Shown one piece after another: positions 19,757 through 29,657 of a stretch of 64,000 nucleotides of DNA. The position numbers were made by a program, and so were the translations under genes. The stretch comes from an uncultured Prevotella sp. (lineage in GTDB: Bacteria; Bacteroidota; Bacteroidia; Bacteroidales; Bacteroidaceae), in assembly GCA_905234845.1 (NCBI GenBank), contig CAJOIW010000009.1, forward strand, positions 1-64,000. The letters run 5' to 3'. Each line of letters starts with the position of its first letter. Position 1 is the stretch's first letter. The notes beneath the pieces were generated by a model that saw nothing but the letters and a program-made list of their open reading frames with translations, had not been told where the DNA came from and did no database searches.

Positions 19757-20995
19757 ATGAGTAAAGTACTGATGATTGGAGCCGGTGGTGTAGCCACCGT
19801 TGCCGCGTTCAAGATTGCGCAGAACCCAGACGTGTTCAGCGAGTTAATGATTGCCAGCCGCCGCAAGGAGAAATGCGACGCGCTTGTGGAAGCTATTCAC
19901 AAAAAAGGCTACGACATACCCATCCAAACAGCGCAGGTTGATGCCGATGATGTGGAGCAACTTAAAAAACTCTTTTCCGACTATCGGCCCGAGTTAGTCA
20001 TCAACCTAGCATTGCCTTATCAAGACCTCACCATCATGGAGGCTTGTCTGGCCTGCGGATGCAACTATCTAGACACGGCCAACTACGAGCCGAAGGACGA
20101 GGCTCACTTCGAGTACTCATGGCAATGGGCCTACAAGGAGCGCTTCGAGCAGGCTGGGCTAACCGCAATTCTCGGCTGTGGCTTTGATCCGGGCGTAAGC
20201 GGTATTTATACTGCCTATGCCGCCAAGCACCATTTCGACGAGATTCACTATCTCGACATCGTGGACTGCAATGCCGGCGACCATCACAAAGCTTTTGCCA
20301 CTAATTTTAACCCGGAAATCAACATCCGCGAGATTACGCAAAAAGGCCTTTACTACAAAGACGGACAATGGATTGAGACCGAACCGCTGGAGATTCACCG
20401 CCCGCTCACCTATCCTAACATCGGCCCACGCGAGTCATATCTGCTACATCACGAGGAATTGGAGAGTCTTGTAAAGAACTATCCGACTATTCGTCAGGCA
20501 CGCTTCTGGATGACCTTCGGTGAGCAATACATCAAACACTTGGATGTGATTCAAAACATCGGCATGAGCCGTATCGACCCCGTTGAGTACGAGGCTCCAT
20601 TGGCAGAAGATCCGACGAAAACGGTAAAAGTCAGCATTATTCCCCTGCAGTTTCTCAAGGCCGTGCTGCCCAACCCACAGGACCTCGGCGAGAATTACGA
20701 AGGCGAGACCTCCATCGGTTGCCGTATACGAGGCATCAAAGACGGCAAAGAGCGTACATATTATGTCTACAACAACTGCTCCCACCGTGCCGCATACGAG
20801 GAGACAGGGATGCAGGGCGTGAGCTATACCACTGGCGTGCCTGCCATGATTGGTGCCATGATGTTCCTCAAGGGATTGTGGTGTAAACCCGGTGTATGGA
20901 ACGTGGAAGACTTCGACCCCGACCCCTTCATGGAACAGCTCAACATCCAAGGTCTCCCTTGGCATGAAGAATTCGACGGAAACCTTGAATTATAA
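19757..20995 (+). CDS. Saccharopine dehydrogenase family; carboxynorspermidine synthase-like
   Basis: MSKVLMIGAGGVATVAAFKIAQ; NYLDTANYEPKDEAHFEYSWQW; AILGCGFDPGVSGIYTAYA; start set at MSKVL (longer in-frame ORF from 19517). Confidence 0.85.
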   Translation: MSKVLMIGAGGVATVAAFKIAQNPDVFSELMIASRRKEKCDALVEAIHKKGYDIPIQTAQVDADDVEQLKKLFSDYRPELVINLALPYQDLTIMEACLACGCNYLDTANYEPKDEAHFEYSWQWAYKERFEQAGLTAILGCGFDPGVSGIYTAYAAKHHFDEIHYLDIVDCNAGDHHKAFATNFNPEINIREITQKGLYYKDGQWIETEPLEIHRPLTYPNIGPRESYLLHHEELESLVKNYPTIRQARFWMTFGEQYIKHLDVIQNIGMSRIDPVEYEAPLAEDPTKTVKVSIIPLQFLKAVLPNPQDLGENYEGETSIGCRIRGIKDGKERTYYVYNNCSHRAAYEETGMQGVSYTTGVPAMIGAMMFLKGLWCKPGVWNVEDFDPDPFMEQLNIQGLPWHEEFDGNLEL

Positions 20996-21129
20996 TTTCT
21001 CCCAGTTTCTCCGGGCAGAACTAAAAAGATATTAGTTGAAATAAAAATAAGAATCTTTAGAAAGTCTGGCTATCCCCCTGAAACCAGCCAGGCACTCCCT
21101 TCCATTGGAGGGGTTGGGGGAGATTTACT

Positions 21130-22152
21130 ATGGCAAAGAAAGAAGAGACACAAGTTGCAAACCAACAGAGCGAAAAGCTGAAAGCCTTGCAGGCTGCCAT
21201 GTCGAAAATTGAGAAAGACTATGGTAAAGGCAGTATCATGCGCATGGGTGACGAACAAATAGAACAGGTCGATGTCATCCCCACTGGCTCCATCGGGCTG
21301 AACGCAGCCCTTGGTGTAGGCGGCTATCCCCGTGGACGCATCATCGAAATATTCGGTCCCGAGTCATCGGGTAAGACCACCTTGGCCATCCATGCCATCG
21401 CTGAGGCGCAGAAGCAGGGTGGCATTGCAGCTTTCATCGACGCTGAGCATGCCTTCGACCGCTTCTATGCCGAGAAGCTGGGAGTCGATGTGAACAACCT
21501 CTACATCGCCCAACCTGACAATGGTGAACAGGCACTGGAGATTGCCGACCAGCTCATTCGCTCGTCGGCCGTTGATATCGTGGTTATCGACTCCGTGGCT
21601 GCACTCACACCAAAGAAAGAGATTGAAGGCGACATGGGCGACTCGGCAGTGGGGTTGCACGCCCGACTGATGAGCCAGGCTCTCAGAAAACTCACCTCAA
21701 CCATCGCCAAGACCAACACCACCTGTATTTTCATCAACCAACTGCGCGAGAAAATCGGTATCATGTTCGGCAACCCCGAGACCACCACAGGCGGCAACGC
21801 ACTCAAGTTCTATGCCTCAGTGCGTCTCGATATACGCAAGTCCACCGCCATCAAAGACGGCGACGAGGTGCTGGGCAATCTGACTAAAGTAAAAGTTGTG
21901 AAGAACAAAGTGGCTCCGCCTTTCCGTCGCGCTGAGTTCGACATCATGTTTGGAGAAGGTATCTCGAAGGTTGGTGAGATTATAGACCTTGGCGTGGAGT
22001 ACGGCATCATACAAAAGAGTGGGTCGTGGTTCTCCTACAACGATACCCGACTGGCTCAGGGACGCGATGCCACAAAGCAATTGCTCAAGGACAATCCCGA
22101 ACTTTGCGAAGAGCTCGAAGGCCTTATCATGAAAGCTATTGCCGAAAAATAG
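21130..22152 (+). CDS. recA: Recombinase RecA
   Basis: [71 protein letters not shown]. Confidence 0.98.
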   Translation: MAKKEETQVANQQSEKLKALQAAMSKIEKDYGKGSIMRMGDEQIEQVDVIPTGSIGLNAALGVGGYPRGRIIEIFGPESSGKTTLAIHAIAEAQKQGGIAAFIDAEHAFDRFYAEKLGVDVNNLYIAQPDNGEQALEIADQLIRSSAVDIVVIDSVAALTPKKEIEGDMGDSAVGLHARLMSQALRKLTSTIAKTNTTCIFINQLREKIGIMFGNPETTTGGNALKFYASVRLDIRKSTAIKDGDEVLGNLTKVKVVKNKVAPPFRRAEFDIMFGEGISKVGEIIDLGVEYGIIQKSGSWFSYNDTRLAQGRDATKQLLKDNPELCEELEGLIMKAIAEK

Positions 22153-22161
22153 AGTAAATGG

Positions 22162-22218
22162 TTAATGGTGTATGGTTGATAGACTTTTCAATAGAAACTA
22201 TCAACCATACACCATTAA
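22162..22218. terminator. Convergent hairpin between recA and the DUF4435 gene
   Basis: TTAATGGTGTATGGTTGATAG ... CTATCAACCATACACCATTAA, 21-bp stem. Confidence 0.7.
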
Positions 22219-22228
22219 TCATACATTA

Positions 22229-23233
22229 TCATTTCCTTTTTAATTCCCTTTCCAAGTCCGCCTGAATACGACTGACAGGAACGGAACGGAAATAACCGAG
22301 GTTTTTCTTCAACGTGAACTCGATATTACCTAGACTACGCTGATAACACGACAACTCGTTGCGTCGCTGGGTAGTATGCTGACTCTGATAGCGTATCTCT
22401 TCTTCCCGCTGACGGATGAGTTTCTCACAGACTTTTTTCAGCATGGGTACCACCACTTTATCGAAAAGGTGATGCCCTTGTATATATAAATAGGTGGTGT
22501 CAGGAGTGACACCAAGCTGTTTTAGCTCTTCCTTCAGTTCCAGATATGATTGCTTCGCATCGGGGTGCGCCTTCTGCAGTTGTCCGATTCGCGATCCAAC
22601 CTTGCGCCGCACATTCTGGATAATCGTCTCAGCCTTCTCAATGGTGAAGTTACCTGTCTCGATGACATGGTTAAAGTCGGTAATGGTGAAATCGCGGTAT
22701 TCGGGTCGGCGGTAGTGCCAAATGCTCCATACAAACAGCGGGAAAATGGCTTGCGAGTATTGCCGTAAGTATTCGGCACAGTTGAACACCTCGCGATCGT
22801 TCAGCGTAACCGCCACGCACACCTCACGCAGCGACTCTGCAAAGCATTGCAGGTTCTCAATGGCATAGGCATATGTATGGAAGACATACCTATTGTTAAT
22901 AAGTTCGTAAGAGGTGGGTGTGACACCCTGGATAAGATAATCGTAGTCGGCATCCACACACGCCAGCATATACTGTCCTGTGTGTTTCGTAAGCAAGTTC
23001 ATAATGGCCGACTTTTTTCCCCTTTCAAGCTTCCCCACACGTGTGGGCAACAGTATCTCGAAATAGCGCGTTTCATCTTCAAAACGGCTGAGCATGGAAC
23101 GCCAGAAGAAAATATCATCATAGCTTTCCACATAAACCACAATACGCCTTCGTGACGACGAAGGCCGTAGCTTGTTCGCCGCCTCAAACCATTCCGAGGA
23201 CAAATTATCTACCAGTCGTTTATGACTCATCAC
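22229..23233 (-). CDS. DUF4435 (TOPRIM-like) protein, AriB-like partner of the ATPase
   Basis: RIVVYVESYDDIFFWRSML (TOPRIM-like E), LACVDADYDYL (DxD), HTYAYAIENLQCF motifs. Confidence 0.75.
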   Translation of the reverse strand: MMSHKRLVDNLSSEWFEAANKLRPSSSRRRIVVYVESYDDIFFWRSMLSRFEDETRYFEILLPTRVGKLERGKKSAIMNLLTKHTGQYMLACVDADYDYLIQGVTPTSYELINNRYVFHTYAYAIENLQCFAESLREVCVAVTLNDREVFNCAEYLRQYSQAIFPLFVWSIWHYRRPEYRDFTITDFNHVIETGNFTIEKAETIIQNVRRKVGSRIGQLQKAHPDAKQSYLELKEELKQLGVTPDTTYLYIQGHHLFDKVVVPMLKKVCEKLIRQREEEIRYQSQHTTQRRNELSCYQRSLGNIEFTLKKNLGYFRSVPVSRIQADLERELKRK

Positions 23234-24057
23234 TTTTCACTTACAACAATATCTATGACCTCCGTCACCTTATCGCCCCATCCCTTTGCAATGATGCCTG
23301 GCGCATGAGTGGTGAGGATAACCTGAGCATTAGGGTTCAACTCTGTAATCATGTCGATGAGCTGGTTCTGCCACTCAAGGTGAAGAGATATCTCGGGCTC
23401 ATCGAGGAATAGGACATAAGGCAGTTTGTCCTCCACCAATACTGTGAGCAGAATAGACAACATTTGTTTCTCACCACTTGATAGTTTATAGGGTGAGAGC
23501 CGCTCACCATGCTGTGTGAACCAAATCTCATTTTCGCCCCGCACCACGCTCTTACTCGTATTCTCAAACAGAGTGTCTATCATGTCAAGAAAACGCTCCT
23601 TGGGCTTAGACACATCCTGTGCCTTGGCGGCGGCATCGGGTGAACCTCCTTGGATAATCTCAATGATGCGATTGCCGATATTCACCTGATAAGCGAGATA
23701 GCGGCGTTGCAACTGATAGAGACGAAAATCTATCTCCGACGACACCAACGGCTCGCCTATCCGCGCCATTGTGTCTTTATCCAAAGCCGGATTGTCCATC
23801 GACCGGATCACGTCGTAACGAATCCATTTGGCATCCTCGGGGAACACTTTCAGCCGCACGCCTTTCAGCATGTGCGACGGAAACTCACCACCTGTGGAAA
23901 GGCTTTTCACCACCTTATTCAAGATGGTTGACTTACCCTCGCCGTTCATGCCACTCAACACGTTCACCTTCGGATCGAGATTCCACAAGATGTGACGTTT
24001 CCCAGCCCATAGCGAGTCAATCTCTATCTGCGTAATGTAATCAGCATATTTCTGCAT
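23230..24057 (-). CDS. Compact AAA/ABC-type ATPase, AriA-like partner
   Basis: Walker A GMNGEGKST, signature LSSGEKQM, Walker B YVLFLDEPEISLH, H-loop VILTTHAPG; 4-bp ATGA overlap with the DUF4435 gene. Confidence 0.85.
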   Translation of the reverse strand: MQKYADYITQIEIDSLWAGKRHILWNLDPKVNVLSGMNGEGKSTILNKVVKSLSTGGEFPSHMLKGVRLKVFPEDAKWIRYDVIRSMDNPALDKDTMARIGEPLVSSEIDFRLYQLQRRYLAYQVNIGNRIIEIIQGGSPDAAAKAQDVSKPKERFLDMIDTLFENTSKSVVRGENEIWFTQHGERLSPYKLSSGEKQMLSILLTVLVEDKLPYVLFLDEPEISLHLEWQNQLIDMITELNPNAQVILTTHAPGIIAKGWGDKVTEVIDIVVSEK

Positions 24058-24125
24058 AGTAATATGATTTTGGGTATGCAAATATAGGAATTCTTTTGTA
24101 TTTCGCAAAACAATTGAGAAAAAAA

Positions 24126-24587
24126 CTACAAATTGATACCATAATCGTGTTTCACCTCACTCATCACGAAGATGCTCTCCAGCGAGTCGAGGCTTTCTAT
24201 AGTGCCCAGCTTGTTGAGAACAAATTCCTGATATTGCTTCATATCTGTAGCCCTTACTTTCAACAGGTAATCATAGTTTCCCGAGATGTTATAGCACTCG
24301 GTCACTTCAGGAATACGCTGGACGCGACGAGAAAATGCTCCGGCAATCTCATGGTTGATTTGCTTCAATTTCACTTTACAGAACACCAGTAGTCCTTGCC
24401 CCAGTTTCTCTGCATCAAGTACGGCGATATATTTGCGGATATACCCTTTCTTCTCTAATCTTTTCAACCGCTCAAAAACAGGCGTTGGGGTCAGGTGTAC
24501 GGCATCGGCTAACTCTTTTGTCGTCAGCTTTGCATTCTTCTGCAGCGTTCGAAGTATCTGCAAGTCGGTCTGGTCTAATATGTCCAT
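24126..24587 (-). CDS. Lrp/AsnC family transcriptional regulator
   Basis: MDILDQTDLQILRTLQKNAKLTTKELADAVHLTPTPVFERLKRLEKKGYI. Confidence 0.93.
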   Translation of the reverse strand: MDILDQTDLQILRTLQKNAKLTTKELADAVHLTPTPVFERLKRLEKKGYIRKYIAVLDAEKLGQGLLVFCKVKLKQINHEIAGAFSRRVQRIPEVTECYNISGNYDYLLKVRATDMKQYQEFVLNKLGTIESLDSLESIFVMSEVKHDYGINL

Positions 24588-24723
24588 GGGTCGTCAAAAG
24601 AAAATTATTCTGTCTGAAACCATTATTTTGGAAGTAAACAGAAATTATAAACTAATTAATAGCGCAAATGTAGTAAATATTTCTGAAATTGCAAAATTAT
24701 TTGGACAATATTTCCAAACTTTG

Positions 24724-24732
24724 TAACTTTGC
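24724..24732 (+). promoter_or_regulatory. Candidate -7 promoter element upstream of metY
   Basis: TAACTTTGC matches TAnnTTTG. Confidence 0.55.
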
Positions 24733-24777
24733 ACCCAGAAAAGTTCAGAAAATGTATAAAAAAGAAAGGGAAAAAAC

Positions 24778-26067
24778 ATGACACAACGAAAACTACACTT
24801 TGAGACTTTGCAACTGCACGTCGGGCAGGAGCAACCCGACCCCGCCACTGATGCGCGGGCAGTGCCCATTTACCAAACCACAAGCTATGTGTTCCGTGAC
24901 TCTCAGCATGCGGCCGACCGCTTCGGCTTGCGCGACGCAGGCAACATCTACGGACGTCTGACCAATTCCACGCAGGGCGTATTGGAAGAGCGTGTGGCTG
25001 CACTTGAGAGCGGTGTGGCCGGACTGGCCGTCGCTTCCGGTGCCGCTGCCATCACGTATGCGCTGCAGAACATAGCCCGAAACGGTGACCACATCATCGC
25101 AGCCAATAATCTTTACGGCGGAACCTATAATCTGATTGCCCACACGCTCACTACGCAAGGCGTCGACGTTTCCATTGTCAACCCAGCCGACTTCGACGAG
25201 GTGGACCGTGCTTTCAAGACCAACACAAAAGCCATCATCATAGAAACCTTCGGTAATCCCAACTCAAGCGTGACCGACATCGACAAAATTTCGGAGATTG
25301 CCCACCGCCACAATACCATCGTCATTGTGGACAATACCTTCGGCACACCTTATCTCATCCGACCCATTGAGCATGGTGCCGACGTAGTGGTGCACTCGGC
25401 CACAAAATTCATTGGCGGTCACGGCTCGAGCCTCGGCGGGATTATCATCGACGCAGGGCGCTTCGACTGGAAAGCCAATGCCGACAAATATCCCACACTG
25501 GCCAAGCCCGACCCCTCCTATCACGGAGCAGTGTTTGCCGACGTAGCCGGAGCAGCTGCCTTCGTGACACGCATCCGTGCCGTCATCCTACGCGACACCG
25601 GAGCCGCCATCTCACCCTTTAACGCCTGGATTCTACTCCAAGGACTTGAAACACTCTCCTTACGTGTAGAACGCCACAGCTACAACACCCGGCGTGTAGT
25701 AGATTTTCTTGCGACCCATCCGAAAGTAGCACGGGTAAATCATCCCTCGCTGCCCGACCACCCCGACCACGAACTCTACACAAAACTTTTCCCACAAGGC
25801 GGTGGCAGTATCTTTACTTTCGAGGTTAAGGGCGGACAGGAAGAAGCCTGGCGATTCATCGATGCGCTGGAGATATTCTCGCTATTGGCTAATGTGGCCG
25901 ACGTAAAAAGCCTTGTCATCCATCCCGCCACGACAACCCACTCACAACTCTCGCCCGAGGAACTGGACGAGCAGCATATCTACCCCTCTACCATCCGCCT
26001 GAGCATAGGTACCGAGCACATCGACGACATCATTGCTGACCTCAGCCAAGCTCTCGACGCAATTTGA
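24778..26067 (+). CDS. metY: O-acetylhomoserine aminocarboxypropyltransferase (PLP-dependent)
   Basis: FETLQLHVGQEQPDPATDARAVPIYQTTSYVF; VVVHSATKFIGGHGSSLGGIIID. Confidence 0.92.
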   Translation: MTQRKLHFETLQLHVGQEQPDPATDARAVPIYQTTSYVFRDSQHAADRFGLRDAGNIYGRLTNSTQGVLEERVAALESGVAGLAVASGAAAITYALQNIARNGDHIIAANNLYGGTYNLIAHTLTTQGVDVSIVNPADFDEVDRAFKTNTKAIIIETFGNPNSSVTDIDKISEIAHRHNTIVIVDNTFGTPYLIRPIEHGADVVVHSATKFIGGHGSSLGGIIIDAGRFDWKANADKYPTLAKPDPSYHGAVFADVAGAAAFVTRIRAVILRDTGAAISPFNAWILLQGLETLSLRVERHSYNTRRVVDFLATHPKVARVNHPSLPDHPDHELYTKLFPQGGGSIFTFEVKGGQEEAWRFIDALEIFSLLANVADVKSLVIHPATTTHSQLSPEELDEQHIYPSTIRLSIGTEHIDDIIADLSQALDAI

Positions 26068-26093
26068 AACAACTAAATTAAAATAAAAAGAAT

Positions 26094-27041
26094 ATGGCAA
26101 ACATTGCAAAACAACTCACCGACCTGATTGGTCGCACCCCGCTTGTAGAACTGAACCGTTTTTCCGTCGCCAACGGCATTGAGACACCCATCATTGCGAA
26201 AGTGGAATTCTTCAATCCAGGCGGCTCAGTGAAAGACCGCATCGCACTGGCGATGATTGAAGATGCCGAGCAGAGAGGTATTCTGAAACCTGGAGCCACC
26301 ATTATCGAGCCCACCTCAGGCAACACGGGCGTTGGTCTCGCGCTCATCTCTGCCGTGAAGGGCTATCACCTTATTCTGACCATGCCCGACACGATGAGCG
26401 TCGAGCGTCGCAACCTTGTGAAAGCCTATGGTGCCGAAGTGCGGCTCACTCCAGGTAAGGACGGTATGACAGGTGCCATCCGCATGGCCGAACAGCTGCG
26501 CGACGAGATAGCCGGCAGCGTCATCCTCGGGCAGTTCGACAATCCTGCCAACCCCGCTAAGCACTACCAGACCACCGGCCCCGAGATTTGGGCCGACACC
26601 GAAGGCCGCATCGACATCTTCGTGGCCGGCGTGGGCACAGGAGGCACCGTCTCTGGAACGGCCAGATACCTGAAAGAGCAGAACCCGAACGTGAGGATCG
26701 TAGCCGTAGAGCCCCTCTCCTCTCCCGTGCTCAACGGCGGACAGAGCGGCCCCCATAAGATACAGGGTATCGGCGCAGGCTTCGTACCGCAAACTTATGA
26801 CGCCACGCTTATCGACGAGGTGTTTGATGTCGACAACGACGATGCCATCCGCACCGGCCGACAGCTCGCCCAGCAGGAAGGCCTGCTCGTGGGCATCAGC
26901 TCTGGGGCTGCAGCCTATGCCGCCGCACAAGTGGCCAAGAGACCCGAGAACAAGGGCAAGCGTATAGTCGCCCTCCTACCCGACACCGGCGAGCGCTACC
27001 TCTCCACCGTGCTCTACGCCTTCGAGGAATATCCACTATAA
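26094..27041 (+). CDS. cysK: Cysteine synthase A
   Basis: [53 protein letters not shown]. Confidence 0.95.
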   Translation: MANIAKQLTDLIGRTPLVELNRFSVANGIETPIIAKVEFFNPGGSVKDRIALAMIEDAEQRGILKPGATIIEPTSGNTGVGLALISAVKGYHLILTMPDTMSVERRNLVKAYGAEVRLTPGKDGMTGAIRMAEQLRDEIAGSVILGQFDNPANPAKHYQTTGPEIWADTEGRIDIFVAGVGTGGTVSGTARYLKEQNPNVRIVAVEPLSSPVLNGGQSGPHKIQGIGAGFVPQTYDATLIDEVFDVDNDDAIRTGRQLAQQEGLLVGISSGAAAYAAAQVAKRPENKGKRIVALLPDTGERYLSTVLYAFEEYPL

Positions 27042-27045
27042 AACT

Positions 27046-27079
27046 AACACCCACTCCTAAGCGCTTAGGAGTGGGTGTT
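27046..27079 (+). terminator. Perfect 34-bp palindrome, cysK terminator
   Basis: AACACCCACTCCTAAGCGCTTAGGAGTGGGTGTT. Confidence 0.85.
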
Positions 27080-27256
27080 TAACATTTCCGACTGTTAAAA
27101 TTTAACAGTCAAAGTGGCGTGAGAATGCCGTCGTTGTAAAATTTTTCCCTCGTGGTCGAAAATAACGCAATTTTGAGCCATTTTCTTTATTTTCGCTAAC
27201 TCGCTGGGAATAAGTTATATAGGTCACTTAGGACTTATAAGACTTATAGGCCGTAT

Positions 27257-27430
27257 CGCGAAAGATATACCTTTCGCTTGCGAGAGCTAAGCTTTCACCT
27301 CCCGAAAGACCGTCTTTCACGCTCCAAAACACCGTCTTTTGCAACCCGAAACATATACCTTTCGCACGGATGTAGGAACGCGCCGCACCCCGTTAACTAT
27401 GAGAAAAAGTGAAACATATATCTTTCACTC
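27257..27430. repeat. Cluster of short odd palindromes (GAAAnnnnnnnTTTC type)
   Basis: GAAAGATATACCTTTC, GAGAGCTAAGCTTTC, GAAAGACCGTCTTTC, CAAAACACCGTCTTTTG, GAAACATATACCTTTC, GAAACATATATCTTTC. Confidence 0.8.
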
Positions 27431-27520
27431 GCGTAGAATAAGAAAAAATCCCGACAAAAGATTCCACTTTTTTCATTCTCTGAAGTTAACGTTTTGAACA
27501 TTACCGCTTTATGCTTTCCT

Positions 27521-27654
27521 TCTCGGAAGAAAAAACAAACGAGTTTGTTTTGTTCTTCTCTCGACTTTCCATTACTTTGCCACTAAAGTGGCGAACTTAC
27601 TTCGTCTCGGAAGAAAAAACAAACGAGTTTGTTTTGTTCTTCTCTCGACTTTCC
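27521..27654 (+). promoter_or_regulatory. Tandem-duplicated promoter region of the MATE gene
   Basis: Identical 50-bp blocks at 27521-27570 and 27605-27654, each followed by a TTACTTTGC or TAACTTTGC -7-like box. Confidence 0.75.
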
Positions 27655-27677
27655 GTAACTTTGCAGCCGAAAAAGGA

Positions 27678-29117
27678 ATGAAGGCAAGAAAAGAGAAACG
27701 AAGCGATCGGCTGCTGGCGCATATCCGTGAGGGGCAAGTGATGTCGCGCAGTGAGATGCTCAGTCTCATTGTGAGTCTGAGTATTCCTTCTATTCTGGCA
27801 CAGCTGACGAATGTGATGATGTTCTTCATCGACCAGGCAATGGTAGGCTCATTAGGAGCGGAGGCACCGGCAGCCATCGGATTGGTGGAGAGCACCATCT
27901 GGCTCTTTGGCGGGCTGTCGGGGGCTGTGTCGATGGGATTCTCGGTTCAGACAGCCCATTTCATCGGTGCCAACGACTTTGTGAAAGCCCGACAGGTAGT
28001 ACGCCACGGACTGCTGGCATGTCTGGGCATCAGCCTGCTCGTCATGCTTATTGCCATAGTCATTGCCCGTCCCCTTCCCTACTGGCTCGGTGGTGGTGCC
28101 GACATTGCCGGCGACGCAAGCACCTACTTCCTCATCTTCGCCATGGCAGTACCCTTCATGCAAATGAACATTCTGGCGGCCTCGATGCTGAAATGCGAGG
28201 GCAACATGAGGGTGGCCAGCGCACTGAGCGTGACGCTCTGCGTGCTCGACATGCTGTTCAACTTCCTTTTCATATTCCCCACCCGCACATTTCAATTCTC
28301 AATCCTCAATTCTCAATTCTCAATTCTCATTCCCGGTGCAGGACTGGGTGTCACCGGTGCAGCCATCGGAACCGCCACGGCCTTCGTGATCACCACGCTC
28401 GTGCAGTGTTGGTTTGCCTATGTGAGGTCGTCCATTCTCTCGCTGCGGCGAGTGGGTGAGCCCTTCCATTTGGTGACATCCTATCTGAAGAATGCCGTGA
28501 AAATCGGCGTGCCCATGGCGTTCCAGTCGGGACTGATGAGCGGAGCGCAGATTGTGAGCACGATGATTGTGGCGCCGCTCGGCAACTTTGCTATCGCCGC
28601 CAACACGTTCGCCATCACCGCCGAAAGCCTGTGCTACATGCCCGGCTATGGTATCGGCGATGCCGCCACCACACTCGTAGGCCAGAGTAAGGGAGCCGGC
28701 CGACTGGAACTGTGCCGCTCGTTCGCATGGATGACCGTCGGGCTCGGCATGCTCGTCATGGCCTTGATGGGCGTGGTGATGTATGTCTTCGCTCCCGAGA
28801 TGATGGCCATCATGACACCTGTCAGCGAGATACGCGAGCTGGGTGTGGCAGCCCTGCGCATCGAGGCCTTCGCCGAGCCGATGTTCGCCGCATCGATTGT
28901 GGCCTATTGCGTATGCGTGGGAGCCGGCGATACCCTTCGCCCTGCCGTGATGAACCTCTTCTCCATGTGGTGCATCCGTCTGACGATGGCCTGGTGGCTC
29001 GCACGCGACTATGGCCTGCAAGGTGTATGGTTCGCCATGGCCGTAGAACTGTCGTTCCGAGGTGTTATCTTCCTCATCCGATTATACAGAGAACGATGGA
29101 TGAAGAGCCTCTCCTAA
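27678..29117 (+). CDS. MATE family efflux transporter
   Basis: LSIPSILAQLTNVMMFFIDQAMVGSLGAEAPAAIGLVES and 12-TM pattern; start set at MKARKEKRSD. Confidence 0.9.
   Translation: MKARKEKRSDRLLAHIREGQVMSRSEMLSLIVSLSIPSILAQLTNVMMFFIDQAMVGSLGAEAPAAIGLVESTIWLFGGLSGAVSMGFSVQTAHFIGANDFVKARQVVRHGLLACLGISLLVMLIAIVIARPLPYWLGGGADIAGDASTYFLIFAMAVPFMQMNILAASMLKCEGNMRVASALSVTLCVLDMLFNFLFIFPTRTFQFSILNSQFSILIPGAGLGVTGAAIGTATAFVITTLVQCWFAYVRSSILSLRRVGEPFHLVTSYLKNAVKIGVPMAFQSGLMSGAQIVSTMIVAPLGNFAIAANTFAITAESLCYMPGYGIGDAATTLVGQSKGAGRLELCRSFAWMTVGLGMLVMALMGVVMYVFAPEMMAIMTPVSEIRELGVAALRIEAFAEPMFAASIVAYCVCVGAGDTLRPAVMNLFSMWCIRLTMAWWLARDYGLQGVWFAMAVELSFRGVIFLIRLYRERWMKSLS
28292..28333. repeat. 7-nt tandem repeat inside the MATE gene
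   Basis: tcaattc/tcaatcc/tcaattc/tcaattc/tcaattc/tcattcc. Confidence 0.92.
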
Positions 29118-29258
29118 CCTCCCCAAGAGGGGATATCTGGAGAGGGGTTTAACCATAACTATACAACTCGTCACTTCTGAAAAAAATATAATTTTTCAGC
29201 TATTTATATGTGGTTTATTCCGATTTTTACTATATTTGCAGGTTGAAATAACATTTTT

Positions 29259-29657
29259 ATGATGAAAAGACTATTTATATTTCTCTTTGCATCGGTGCTG
29301 ACGAGTAGCATCTATGCTGATGACTACGGTTTCCTGACCTTTGAACAGCAGAATGGCCAAAAGACCTCGCTGGCGGTTTCGGATATGGTCATCACGTTTG
29401 TCGACGGCAAGGCACAGGCAACCGTCGGCGAGAACACCTATGACTTCACGCTAGCTGACTTGACTAAGATGTATTTCTCTGTAGAGGACATCACCACGAG
29501 CATAGGAACCCCTCCCAACCTCCCCCAATGGGGAGAGACTCAGACTACTGGCATCTATGACCTTCAAGGCCGTAAGATTACCGACATTCCCTCATCCAGA
29601 AAAGGTTTCTACATCGTGAGGAGAAACGGGCAAACCTATAAAACCGTCATCAAATGA
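29259..29657 (+). CDS. Small secreted protein with C-terminal sorting-type tail
   Basis: Signal peptide; GIYDLQGRKITDIPSSRKGFYIVRRNGQTYKTVIK. Confidence 0.75.
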   Translation: MMKRLFIFLFASVLTSSIYADDYGFLTFEQQNGQKTSLAVSDMVITFVDGKAQATVGENTYDFTLADLTKMYFSVEDITTSIGTPPNLPQWGETQTTGIYDLQGRKITDIPSSRKGFYIVRRNGQTYKTVIK

